DNA of 64,000 bases from Haematococcus lacustris (GCA_030144725.1 JASKMD010000031.1:10834229-10898228), one strand, 5' to 3'; positions 20,910 to 32,136 are shown, counted from the first letter of the stretch. Program-made: numbers and translations. The notes: a model not told the origin generated them from the letters alone.

Positions 20910-21957
20910 CGGGTGTTCGTGTTGAAGTGGGGGTCCATACAAGCCAGCAACAAGTGGCAGCAGCAGTAGCAGCAGCAGGTTGCAGCAAAGTTGAGAGTGT
21001 CCCTGCCGCCCTCACAACCATTGCAGCCACGTCGGGGCGTGAAACCACCAGCCTGGTATGGCTGCTTGGCCTTGCCCATGCATGGGCAGCTTGGGCATAA
21101 GACCATGAACCCGCTCCACGGCAGAACGCACATGGATGGGTGCACACAGTTCAGTGGTGAACCCCTCCTTATCCCTGCTCTCACTGGCTACATTCTACTG
21201 TCCGCAGTCCACTTGTTAGGGTTTGTGTTTATGATCCAAATCAGGTGCCTGATCCTCAGGCCGCGAGGCCTAACAGATCTGCTGGGGCTCCTTCTTCAGA
21301 GTCACCACGCCGTGAGGCTGATAGCGAAGGCAACAGCCCCTCGACTGTCGTGCCAAGCTGGTCACCTTCCCACACTAGAGGATTGGTCAAGTAGCAAGCA
21401 CAGAAGCTGCATAGAGTGTCACACAATTTTCTGCATACCGTAGTGAATCTACATAAAAAAAATTAAGGGGGCAAGATGAAAAATGTGCTCGGAATGGCCT
21501 GCGATTCAGCGTGCGACCTCGCATAACTTTTTCACCGCATAGTACTTCGAGAAAACCGAGCGCGAGTCACTGTGCGGTAAGATCAAAAGTCGTTCTGAAA
21601 ATTGGAGGCCTTAAAAATAGAGATGAGTAGTGGGTATGGTAATGTAGAGGCCAGCGTGTCTACTCGCGATGTTTCGTTTTGAATGTTCTTGCCGGCCCGT
21701 CAACCAACAGCCCAGTCAAACAAACACCCCCTACCCCTGCGGAGTACAGCCCCGGCCCTAGATGAACATGACACAGGTTGGTCCATCATTTTGAACTGAC
21801 AGCCGCAGTCCACGGATGCGGCGCTTGGCCGTGGCGTGCACGTCAACCTTGCGCACTGCCTATACGGTAAAACATATTCAGCCTCTGCTCCAGCGCGACG
21901 GAGCCTCATGTCCCCAATGCACCTGATGGCAGGTGTCTAGCCTTGAAAAGCAGCCAG
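20910..21957. other. Unrecognised stretch between two satellites
   Basis: On the minus strand about 20990-21160, a frame reading LPWSGFMVLCPSC..MGKA..TPRRGCNGC looks like a decayed zinc-ribbon fragment of a mobile-element protein, but I cannot confirm it. 21450-21660 is AT-richer than its surroundings, with an (A)n run at 21455. No other feature. Confidence 0.35.
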
Positions 21958-22065
21958 GCTAGCAGCAGGGGCAGCAGCAGCAGGGGCAGCAGCAGCAGCG
22001 GCGGCAGCAGCAGCAGCGGCAGCGGCGGCAGCGGCGGCGGCAGCAGCAGCAGGGGCAGCAGCAGG

Positions 22066-22098
<33 letters not shown>

Positions 22099-23660
22099 GG
22101 CAGCAGCAGCAGGGGCAGCAGCAGCAGGGGCAGCAGCAGGGGCAGCAGCAGCAGTAGGGGCAGCAGCAGCAGCAGTAGGGGCAGCAGCAGCAGCAGGGGC
22201 AGCAGCAGCAGCAGCAGCAGGGGCAGCAGCAGCAGGGGCAGCAGCAGCAGGGGCAGCAGCAGCAGGGGCAGCAGCAGCAGGGGCAGGGGCAGCAGCAGCA
22301 GGGGCAGCAGCAGCAGGGGCTGCAGGGGCAGCAGGGGCAGCAGTAGCAGCAGCGGCAGCAGTGCCAGCAGCGGTAGCAGGGGCAGTAGGGGCAGCAGGGG
22401 CAGCAGGGGCAGCAGGGGCAGCAGCAACAGCAGCTGCAGCAGCGGCAGCAGCGGCGACGGCAGCAGCAAGGGCGGCAGCAGCAGCAGCAGAGGCAGCAGT
22501 AGCAGCAGCAAAGTCAGCGGCGACGGCAGCAGCAGCAGGGGCAGCAGCAGCAGGGGCAGCAGCAGCAGGGGCAGCAGCAGCAGGGACAGCACCAACAGGG
22601 GCAGCAGTAGCAGGGGCAGCAGCGGCAGCAGGGGCAGCAGCTGCAGCAGCAGCAGCGGCAGCAGCAGCGGCGGCAGCGGCGGCAGCAGCGGCAGAAGCGG
22701 CAGAAGCGGCAGAAGCGGCAGAAGCGGCAGCAGCAGCAGGGGCAGCAGCAGCAGCAGCAAAGTCAACAGCAATAGTAGCAGGGGCAGCAGCAGGGGCAGC
22801 AGCAGCAGCAGCAATAGTAGCAGGGGCAGCAGCAGCAGGGGCAGCAGCAGCAGCAGTAGGGGCAGCAGCAGCAGGGGCAGCAGCAGCAAGGGCAGCAGGG
22901 GCAGCAGCAGGGGCAGCAACAGTAGGGGCAGCAGCAGCAGGGGCAGCAACAGCAGGGGCAGCAGCAGCAGGGGCAGCAGCAGCAGGGGCAGCAGGGGCGG
23001 CAGGGGCAGCAGCGGCAGGGGCAGCAGCAGCAGGGGCAGCAGCAGCAGAAGGGGCAGCAGCAGCATGAGCAGCACCAGCAACAGTAGGGCGGCAGCAGCA
23101 GGGGCAGCAGCAGCAGGAGAGCAGGGGCGGCAGGGGCGGCAGGGGCAGCAGGGGCAGCAGCGGCAGCAGCGGCAGCAGTGGCAGCAGCGGCAGCAGCAGC
23201 AGGGGCAGCAGCGGCAACAATGGCAGCAGCAGCAATAGTAGCAGGGGCAGCAGCAGCAGGGGCAGCAGCAGCAGCAGTAGGGGCAGCAGCAGCAGGGGCA
23301 GCAGCAGCAAGGGCAGCAGGGGCAGCGGCAGGGGCAGCAACAGTAGGGGCAGCAGCAGGAGGGCAGCAGCAGCAGGGGCAGCAGCAGCAGACGGGGCAGC
23401 AGCAGCATGAGCAGCACCAGCAACAGTAGGGCGGCAGCAGCAGGGGCAGCAGCAGCAGGAGCAGCAGGGGCGGCATGGGCGGCAGGGGCAGCAGGGGCAG
23501 AAGCGGCAGAAGCGGCAGAAGCGGCACCAGCAGCAGCAGCGGCAGCTGCGGCAGCTGCGGCTGCTGCGGCAGCAGCGGCAGCAGCGGCAGCAGTGGCAGC
23601 AGCGGCAGCAGCAGCAGGGGCAGCAGCGGCAACAATGGCAGCAGCAACAATAGTAGCAGG

Positions 23661-23693
<33 letters not shown>

Positions 23694-24456
23694 GGCAGCA
23701 GCAGCAGGGGCAGCAGCAGCAGGGGCCGCAGGGGCGGCAGGGGCAGCAGGGGAAGCAGCAGCAGGGGCAGGAGCAGCAGGGGCAGCAGCAGCAGACGGGG
23801 CAGCAGCAGCATGAGCAGCACCAGCAACAGTAGGGCGGCAGCAGCAGGGGCAGCAGCAGCAGGAGCAGCAGGGGCGGCATGGGCGGCAGGGGCAGCAGGG
23901 GCAGAAGCGGCAGAAGCGGCAGAAGCGGCACCAGCAGCAGCAGCGGCAGCTGCGGCAGCTGCGGCAGCTGCGGCAGCAGCGGCAGCAGCGGCAGCAGTGG
24001 CAGCAGCGGCAGCAGCAGCAGGGGCAGCAGCGGCAACAATGGCAGCAGCAACAATAGTAGCAGGGGCAGCAGCAGCAGCAGCAGCAGGGGCAGCAGCAGC
24101 AGGGGCAGCAGCAGCAGGGGCAGCAGCAGCAGGGGCCGCAGGGGCGGCAGGGGCAGCAGGGGCAGCAGCAGGAGGGGCAGCAGCAGCAGGGGCAGCAGCA
24201 GCAGACGGGGCAGCAGCAGCATGAGCAGCACCAGCAACAGTAGGGCGGCAGCAGCAGGGGCAGCAGCAGCAGGAGCAGCAGGGGCGGCATGGGCGGCAGG
24301 GGCAGCAGGGGCAGAAGCGGCACCAGCAGCAGAAGCGGCAGCTGCGGCAGCTGCGGCTGCTGCGGCAGCAGCGGCAGCAGCGGCAGCAGTGGCAGCAGCG
24401 GCAGCAGCAGCAGGGGCAGCAGCGGCAACAATGGCAGCAGCAACAATAGTAGCAGG

Positions 24457-24491
<35 letters not shown>

Positions 24492-24550
24492 GGGCAGCAG
24501 CAGTAGGGGCAGCAGCAGTAGGGGCAGCAGCAGCAAGGGCAGCATGGGCT
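21958..24550. repeat. Compound CAG / GGGGCAGCAGCAGCA satellite, about 2.6 kb
   Basis: Built from GCAGCA runs punctuated by GGGG, with a basic 15-bp unit. In the right half a higher-order repeat of about 405-410 bp recurs, marked by ATGAGCAGCACCAGCAACAG at about 23065, 23407, 23812 and 24221. Almost no stops occur in several frames of both strands, so poly-Ser/Gly, poly-Ala and poly-Leu/Pro/Cys frames of up to 965 residues appear; I treat these as artefacts. Confidence 0.93.
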
Positions 24551-25060
24551 GCCTCTCCGTGCTGCCGCAGTTTACACTGAGAATGTGGTGTACACCAGGG
24601 TGTTTTATGCCTTGCCACCTGGCCCCGACGACGATGAGGGCTGGTGACAGGCCATGCCAACTTGCATTGACCTGGCACTGAGCTGGCACCACTGCTGTTG
24701 CCACTGTGACTGCAGCTGCAATTGCTCTTGCCACCCACACACACCACACCCACACACACCGCACAGTGCAGAAGTGATAACTGGACAGCATGCCCACACA
24801 CATTTTTCAGATGCCAAGGGATGCAAAGCGAACATCATGCAAGCATGCGAAAATCATTCATACACACATTGCAAGTGGACTTGGACGTGCATAGTTTTGT
24901 TTGGCTGCATGCGGGCTTGCTTGACCGGCTGTCTATCGGGCTGGTTGGTAAACAAATGTGGTGCGGCCGGAGGCCGCACATACATATGTTGCCTGCTGGC
25001 CGTCCGATGTGGGACGGGCCCACTGCCCTAGTCTACTAGTGAAACTACTAGTGATACCAC
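24551..25060. other. Spacer after the compound satellite
   Basis: No supported gene. Contains CACACA runs (24730-24760), a hairpin-like GCGGCCGGAGGCCGC at about 24962, and repeated ACTAGTGA words at about 25035-25065 leading into the TIR element. Confidence 0.4.
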
Positions 25061-25820
25061 TAGTGATACGCCTTGTTGGTGATATGCGCCTGTATAGTGA
25101 CAGCGCCTGGCTCAAACATTGAAGTGATACATGTTTGGTGACTCTCTATTCTTAATACATCTACGAAGCCAGAGGCTGCTAAGTGCAACACCCAACAATA
25201 GCACACTGTCCACACATGCATTTATTTACTATTGGGGCAGCCGTCTTCGGGCACTGCAGCGTGTGGCTGCTTCCATCACAGCCTCATCATCCTCACCATC
25301 GCTCTCGCCCTCACCGCTATCAGAGCTGCTGCTGGCTGAGCTGCTGGCACTGCTGCTGTCGCTTGTGTGACGATGTCGTCCTCATCACTATCAGACAGAG
25401 GTCACAGGCCCCTGCCCTTGCCCCTCCCCCTACCCCTGCCCCTGCCGCTGCCGCGGGCCTCTCCCCTCCCCCTCCCCCTCCCCCTCTTGCTGCTGCTGCT
25501 ACTGCTGCTGCTGCTGCTACTGCTGTTCTAACCATTGGGCAGTGACACGCAGCTGCTCAACGTCGTCATTGTCAAGCTCACGCTGGTGGGGGTCTGCATC
25601 CCCCTCTGTGTTCGTAACCCGTAGTGTAATGTACCTGCAAATGTGCCTGCCTATGCCTCCCTGTGCCTGCCAATGTGCATCTGTAGGCTGAAGGATCGAG
25701 GTCAGCAAGGTCTGTTTCAGCTTTGGCGCCATCTACCATGGGTGCTGCTACAAATTTGGTGACAGCCGCATGCTCAAACAATGGGTGATTTGGTGAAATC
25801 ACCAACAAGGCGTATCACTA
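25061..25820. mobile_element. TIR element (about 760 bp), non-autonomous
   Basis: The left end TAGTGATACGCCTTGTTGG (from 25061) is matched by its exact complement ending CGTATCACTA at 25820: an inverted repeat of about 23 bp. Inside the ends, subterminal words GCTCAAACA and TTTGGTGA recur. No transposase was seen; the interior holds a CTG-rich low-complexity tract at 25480-25530. Confidence 0.65.
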
Positions 25821-26064
25821 CGGTATACAACTGCATAATTACATGCAGCCTGCCCCGCTCTGTATGCACAGGACCAAACCAAGTGATGTTCATTGCATGC
25901 TGATGTTTCAAAAATGACATTCAAAACACTGCATTCCCAATCCAACATGGAACGAGATGTTGTCTGTGGATATCCCAGTAGCTGCAGGCACGGCCAGCAA
26001 CAATTAGCTGTTGTTGTTAGCACAGCTACACACCGGTGGTGGTGAGCATCTTCTTGGCATATCG

Positions 26065-26248
26065 TAGTGATACGTCTTGTTGGTGATACGCTGATTTGGT
26101 GAAAAACCAAACCTCGTGCTCAAACAACTGGTGATACAATTTGGTGACAAAAAGCATCTCATGCTCAAACAATTCCATGCTCAAACAGTAGGTGATACAC
26201 TTTGTTGATGAAATGATTTGGTGATATCACCAACAAGGCGTATCACTA
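26065..26248. mobile_element. Short TIR element (about 184 bp) with the same termini
   Basis: The left end TAGTGATACGTCTTGTTGG (26065) has one substitution from the larger element; the right end CCAACAAGGCGTATCACTA ends at 26248. The interior repeats GTGATACAATTTGGTGAC and GCTCAAACA. It looks like a deletion derivative or MITE of the neighbouring 760-bp element. Confidence 0.65.
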
Positions 26249-26285
26249 CAGTACATTCGCATGTTCACGGCTCAATTGGACGGCC

Positions 26286-26420
26286 TGGTGCAGGTGCAAC
26301 TGCCGCCCTACGAGGCGTGCATGCGTGCTGATGGCCCCATTCGAGGGCCTGGTGCAGGTGCAACTGCCGCCCTACGAGGCGTGCATGCGTGCTGATGGCC
26401 CCATTCGAGGGCCTGGTGCA
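26286..26420. repeat. Tandem duplication, unit about 65 bp
   Basis: Two adjacent copies of a unit starting CCTGGTGCAGGTGCAACTGC and running through CGTGCATGCGTGCTGATGG, with a partial third. Confidence 0.8.
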
Positions 26421-26937
26421 GGTGCGGATTTGTGCCGCCAGTCTTTGCAGCAGCAGTCAGCATTATACACCATGTTAGCAGCAGTGGTGACAGCAGCGTT
26501 TTCATGCAGGCGCCTCTATCAGCTTCCTATTGCTGCTGCTCTTGTCATGTATGCTCGTGCTCAACGTCCTACTATGCTCGTACTGTGCCTACTGTGCTCG
26601 TGCCCAACGTCCCGCCTGCCCAGACTGCATTCCCAATCATAATGTCAAGCCAGCGCAAGGGCCAGTGGCAAAGCCAGGGGCAGAGCCAGGGGTAGAGTAA
26701 GGGCCAGATTGAAGGGCAGGGCATCCAGCGTCTGTTGGCCCAGACCCTGCACCCCACCTCCAGCCTAGCCGCAGCATCCCTACCACAGCATGGGTCTTGG
26801 CTTAGGCCTGGCCAGCAGTGGTGCTGGGGCGGAGCAGCCTGGGGCTGCTGGGTGGGAGCAACCTGAGGCTGCTGGAGGCGAGCACTTGTTAGGACAGTTG
26901 CACTGACTGCAACGGTGGTGCCCAGCTGCCAGGCAAG

Positions 26938-27372
26938 GTGGCGACGGTGGATGAGATCCACACCATCCGGGTCAGCTCAGCTGTGAACAGCCCCCAGCCC
27001 TGTGAGGAGGTGCTGGACCGCAGCAAGCCCACCAGGCTTGCAGGCTGGAGGCCCCCAGCAGGTCAGGCACAGAGGCGCTTGATGGGGTCAGCCTGGAGCC
27101 GGCGGTACGAGGCGTCGGTGCCGGGCCTCATGTGTTGCCCCTGGCTGGACCAGACCACCCCTAGGGACATCGGCAACTGGGTGGACAGGGACTGCAACGC
27201 AGCCCTCAACCTCCAGCGGGCAGGGGAGAGCAAGTTGCGCCCACTGGCGCTGTGCAGGTGGCCACACCGAGCAAGGGCTCCTGCCTAAGGCAAGTAGTAC
27301 CCAGCATTGGGCTTCAAGAAGCTGCGAGACCGAGCACCCAAGGCCCAAGCCCAACTGCCTGTAGCACAGTAG
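26938..27372 (+). pseudogene. Fanzor/TnpB-like nuclease C-terminal fragment, broken
   Basis: One frame reads VDEIHTIRVSSA, later GLMCCPWLDQ, then WVDRDCNAALNLQRAGE and LALCRWPHR. It continues past in-frame TAA (27286) and TAG (27295) to YPALGFKKLRDRAPKAQAQ and a stop at 27370-27372. The DRDxNAAxN box is the RuvC-III signature of TnpB and of eukaryotic Fanzor proteins, and VDE..T at the start sits where RuvC-II VDEyyTS is expected (family knowledge). The zinc-finger cysteines that normally follow are Ser here. Upstream catalytic parts are absent, so it is a 5'-truncated, stop-containing remnant. Family assignment is from memory of motifs. Confidence 0.6.
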
Positions 27373-28788
27373 CATGTGTGCATTATGCAATGCTTAAGCT
27401 GTTGCTTACATCAGAGCATGTGTTTCATGCCAACACTCATCGCCCCACCCTCGTGAAGGGGTGGGGTAAGGAAATTAGGTATTGGTGCCGGCTGTTTTTA
27501 GGTATAGGTACCGACAGTTTGAAGTTTCAGATAAGGAACTCCTATTAGTAGGGAATATGGCGCTGAGGAGATGATGGGCAGAGGACAGACTCCACACTTG
27601 CGCACTGTCGATCTGGAGCATTTCCCTGTTACACTGCTTGAGCACTCCTGGAGCTGATGACCTCATGGCTGCTTCGATTGGCAGCAGTGTGTGCTACTGT
27701 AGCCGCCATGGCTGTGATGACATTAGTCCTGATCTTGAGTGACCGGTCACACAGGCGTTGGCTCAGCTGCTCTCCTAGTGCACCCCATCCCTCACCCATT
27801 CCAACTGCGTTCTCAGGCTGTGCAGTGAAGCGCTGGGCCAGTGAGCGGAGCAGCTGCATAGAATGGAGTGGGCCTACCCATGTAAGGGAATAGGGTAAGG
27901 AACTTAGGTATTGGCGTACTACAGATAACGTAGCCACTCGTTGCCGGAGAGATATGCGCTGAAGCCGGGTCAGAGTTTGGCTGAGAGCTGGGTGTGGAGC
28001 TTGGCTTCGAAACCTCACCATCCTTGTGAGAAACAGCTAGACTGTGTGACACTGGCTAGGCCTGCAGGCTAATGCATTGTGTTTGGTGCTGACTCTGACC
28101 ATGACCTTTTCACAATGACCCGTTCGGTGACGGGCACGTATCTGCTGGCTAGCCCCTACAGCCCTACAGGGGGAGGGAATGGTCTGGGAGGTGGACACGT
28201 TGAATGAACGTTCACAATGAAATGACCTTACAGGGAGAGCTTGTTGCCAAGGCTCGAGTAGACATCTTTCCACATGTCCACGCACAACCGGACAACCATG
28301 CTACAACTGCAAGCTATGGAAAATGTTGGGCATGGCACGCTGCCCTGCCCTAAACCCTCCAAAGCCAAAAAGCCAATGACACTGGCAGCCTGTGCACCGT
28401 CACAGGAGCATCCAGGTCTGGCTGCATCCCTGGTGAAATCTAATGGTAAACCATTCTCCTCATTAGAGGCCCGGTGTGTATGTGACTATGCAACCAAAGA
28501 CATAGCTCATTAGCGTTTATTACTTGGCGTACTCAGTGCATATGTGTCTCTGCATCAGGGGTCTAGTCACGCAGGACCTACAACATGCAGCTCGAAACAT
28601 CATGCATGGACAAGTGTTCGTGTCTGGACATGCCAATGAATTGTGGGTGCTGGTCCGTAGCATCCCTACAAACAGTGCTCGAGGCATGGGGCTTAGCAGC
28701 AGAGCAGCACATGCATTGTATTTACGCCACTATGCCAGTATGAGATCACATGAGCACACCTTGGTGATTGCTGTCAAGGCTCTATGAT
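27373..28788. other. Intergenic; 3' flank of gene 4
   Basis: Words GTAAGGAAATTAGGTATTGG (27466) and GTAAGGAACTTAGGTATTGG (27894) form a direct repeat. 28228-28700 is the 3'-flank block shared with gene 3, including CCTTACAGGGAG (TGTAA on the minus strand). A GACCGGTCACACAGGCG word at 27740 recurs with one change at 31349. No gene is supported. Confidence 0.45.
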
Positions 28789-30582
28789 TCAATTAGCACT
28801 CTGTGCCAGAACAACCTTCTGTTGCGAGCGCCTAAAAATGAGGAAGCCTACTACCGCAGCGCACAGTGCTCCCATACCCAAACCAACCCCTAAGCCCACC
28901 CCCAGCCGGGTGGACAGAGAAAGCTTACTGTCGTCAGAGCTGTCCGTGCCTACAGCCTGCAACGCACTCGAGGACGTAGTGGGCACCACCACTGCTGTGA
29001 CAGTGATGTCCGAGGTTGACACGGGTCCCAGGCTGGTGACGCCCAGCGCTGCCACGCCCTCTGTGTTGATGCGGGTCACCAGGCTCTGCACCTGGCTGGC
29101 CTGAGCGGCGGCGTTGGTGCCCGGGGGGAAGGTGATGAGGTAGTTGACAGGCATGGTGGTGCTGGCTTGCAGCAGGGCGCGTGTACGGCGACCACAGGTG
29201 GAGGCTGGCACTGAGCCCACCACACTGACAGCTGACCCGGAGCTCCTCACCAGCTGGGCAGCCATGGCGGCAGCACTGTCATCGGCAAAGGCCCCACGAG
29301 CTGTGGCATTGCTGCACAGTGCGGCAAACACTGCAGGGCTGAGGACGTAGGCGAGCTGGGCTACGGCCTGGTTGTCAGCCACAACCAGGACGGGAGAGGG
29401 AGGGGGGGCTGGGGAGGGGATGATGGAAGGGGTGGGTTTTGAAGTGTCAGGAGTGGCAGCCACGGCTCCAGGGGGTGAAGGGCTGGGCTTGTCCTGGGGG
29501 GATATTAGGGGAGGGAGAGCGGTGTTGGTTGCATTGTTGAAGGGGGGGAGGGTGGTGTTGGTTGCATTGTTGGAGGGAGGGAGGGTGGTGTTGGTTGCAT
29601 TGTTGGAGGGAGGGAGGGTGGTGGAGTTGAGGGAACCGTTCATGGGTGCGTCCTGGAGCCTCTGTAGGTTTAGAAGCTGGGCAGTCACGGTGAGGTTGGC
29701 GCTGGGGATGAGGGCCAGGTAGTTGACGCCCAGGGCTGCCGTGCCCAGGGTGTTGACGCGGTTGACAAGGGCCAGCATGGGGAGGGTGGTGTTGGTGGTG
29801 TTGGCGGGGAAGGTCATGAGGAAGTTGACGGGCACAGTAGTGGTGTTGGCCTGCAGCAGGCTGCGTCTGCGGCGGCTGCAAGTTATGCCGGGCACTGCGC
29901 TGGCTACGCTGACATTGTAGCCCGTGGTGACCTGCAGCTGGGTGGCCACGGCTGTGGTGCAGTCATAAGCAAAGACGCTGAGGAGGCTATGGTTGCTGCA
30001 CAGCATGGCAAAGTCAGATGGCTGCATCCCAAACACCAGCTGGGCGGCGGCTTGGTTTGCTGCCAGGACCAGGTTGGTAATGTTGCTGCCAGCTATGTTG
30101 CTGCCTCCAGGCATGCCACTGCTGCCCGGCGTCATGCTACTGTTGCCAACCACGGATGACAGTGACCTCAGCGACAGCGAGGGAGAAGAGGCAGTCAAAG
30201 GTAGTACCGGTGTCGGTGGTTTTGACGTGACTGTTGGTACTGGTACTGACTGTACTGGTTTGACCAAGTCGCCAGGAGCAAGTGCAGCTGGAGGGGTCGA
30301 GCGCAGGGCCAAAGGCGCGTGAAGGAGTGCTGGTTGTTGCTGGGCTCCTGCAGTCAAACAAGGTGCTTGCGAGCTAGTACAACACGGATGTATGTCTGCT
30401 TAGCAGGGCCCAAGTACTGTCGGCGAGCTGCCAGCGACAGCATTGGGACTGTTGCCGAAGGAAAAGGACAGGCATGCAAGTCCTGCCTAACAGATTGGAC
30501 GCTTACCAACATAGGATGCCAGCACCAGACAGACACAGACTATAACTGGTGATGTCAGCGTTTGAAGCTGACATGCTGACAT
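28789..30582 (-). CDS. Secreted single-pass membrane protein with two modules (gene 4)
   Basis: Exons 30507-30582 and 28789-30347, 544 residues; the 159-base intron starts gtaagc and ends ..gactgcag. The signal-peptide exon reads MSACQLQTLTSPVIVCVCLVLASYV and, as in gene 3, ends in phase 1 before Gly-Ala-Gln-Gln-Gln-Pro. Then a Pro/Val/Thr stretch; module A (LVLAANQAAAQLVFGM, MLCSN, ITCSRRRRSLLQ, NFLMTFPANTT); three sequon-rich Asn-Asn-Ala-Thr-Asn-Thr repeats; a Pro/Ser spacer; module B (DNQAVAQLAYVL, TCGRRTRALLQ); a Gly/Leu transmembrane helix; and an FRRSQQKVV tail. The paired Cys of each module (MLCSN and TC.RR) may form a disulphide, and the RR..LLQ sites could be processing sites (inference). 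Repeated exactly at 45468-47261. Confidence 0.88.
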
Positions 30583-30688
30583 TGTAATCGCTGGTAGCGA
30601 TGCTTAGTTTGAAGCTCTAGGTGTCGGTGCAATCCAAGCGCTGTGGGAGCCTGATACAGAAACTGTTAGGAAGGCGAGCAAGTATGCT

Positions 30689-30696
30689 CTATATAG
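30689..30696 (-). promoter_or_regulatory. TATA-like box upstream of gene 4
   Basis: CTATATAG lies 107 bases upstream of the gene 4 start codon, in a block otherwise conserved with the gene 3 upstream region, where the box has decayed to CTATGTAT. Confidence 0.45.
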
Positions 30697-31842
30697 CACC
30701 CCCCCGCGTCCTAACGAGAACTCCGGAACCATGCAAGCGTGCAACAGATTCCGAAATGGTTGTTTTCGCTCACGATGTTTGACGATGTGCTCATTCGCAT
30801 AAGCTGTGGGGCTAGCTCGAGCCGTGTGGGAAGCGAAGTGGGAAGCGAAGCAGCGAGACAAGCGGGGTGCCAATGCTGGTTTGGATGCTTGCATCATATG
30901 CACATACTACACGTGTGAATAGCTCTTGACCCTCAACGTGATCTGGGATCCATTTTATTCCAAAGCGCCTCACATTATGCCTCCGTAGCTTGAAGTGTGT
31001 GTCTTGATTTGCCAGTATCTTGGCTGAGGCAATGGCTGGCACCAGGTGTGGAGCCATGGACACAACAAAGCAGGGAGGGTGTGAGCTACATGGTAGCTGC
31101 CTGCTGGGCAGCAGTGTACCCTACCCCAGCCTCCCATGCCTTCTCACCTCACCTCCTTCTTTGCCCCATTGCCCTGACCCTGCTAACTGCTGCTGCTGCC
31201 TTCAGCTCAACTCAGCATGGTGCCTGCCGGTTCACGCACCGGCTTCATTTATACAATCTCTGTCAGTGAATGCCGCCGCCACTGCCGCCGCCGCTGCAAC
31301 TGCCGCTGATGCTGATGCATGCTCAAATTACTCCACACGATCTCCGTTGACCGGTCGCACAGGCGCTTGCTCTGTAACTTGTATGCCTTGCTACCAGGGC
31401 GGCACAGGGCCTTGTGGCAAGGCCACCAGCACAGCTCTAAGGCTGAGGGCTCACAGTCATCAGGCTGGGGCTGGCCCAGCTGCTGCTGTAGCTCCAGCTC
31501 ATGGCCATTCACAGCTGGGGCCTGTAGCGCTGCCGTGTGCCACTGCAACGCTGTTGATGAAGACCACCACCTGCTTGACCCAGTGGTGGCACTCCATGGA
31601 CAGGGCCTCAGCCTCCTCCAGGATATGCACGGCACACTCAGGGCACACAAGGCAGTCTGCACCCACTCCCATTTCATGCACTGGCCACACAAGGCGGGGT
31701 GGTCTCAGCAGGTAACATAGCTGGTCAGTTGACATAGTGCATGCAACGCCAGCAGGACTGTCACTGAGCTTCTCACATACACCAAGTACATGTAGTGAAT
31801 CAACATGCATCACGCGCTAATCAGGATAGAGGATCTTTTCAG
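30697..31842. other. 5' flank of gene 4 and repeat-derived spacer
   Basis: Promoter-side homology with gene 3 continues to about 30920. 31058-31230 is a diverged partial unit of the 277-bp satellite. On the minus strand 31500-31740, a frame reads ADCLVCPECAVHILEEAEAL, which could be a decayed zinc-binding fragment; no family was recognised. Confidence 0.4.
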
Positions 31843-32136
31843 GCCCCGCCCCGCCCCGCCCCGCCCCGCCCCGCCCCGCCCCGCCCCGCCCCGCCCCGCC
31901 CCGCCCCGCCCCGCCCCGCCCCGCCCCGCCCCGCCCCGCCCCGCCCCGCCCCGCCCCGCCCCGCCCCGCCCCGCCCCGCCCCGCCCCGCCCCGCCCCGCC
32001 CCGCCCCGCCCCGCCCCGCCCCGCCCCGCCCCGCCCCGCCCCGCCCCGCCCCGCCCCGCCCCGCCCCGCCCCGCCCCGCCCCGCCCCGCCCCGCCCCGCC
32101 CCGCCCCGCCCCGCCCCGCCCCGCCCCGCCCCGCCC
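31843..32136. repeat. (CCCCG)n array, about 295 bp (copy A)
   Basis: About 59 pure units; on the minus strand this is the GGGGC unit of 2639-3862. Two units shorter than the copy at 48522-48826. Confidence 0.97.

Noticed and set aside
21906..24803. Minus-strand frames of about 950-965 residues (Leu/Pro/Ala/Cys-rich), also at 38588-41482
   Set aside because: They follow from a stop-free CAG/GGGG satellite; all frames on both strands are open and there is no domain or codon signature.
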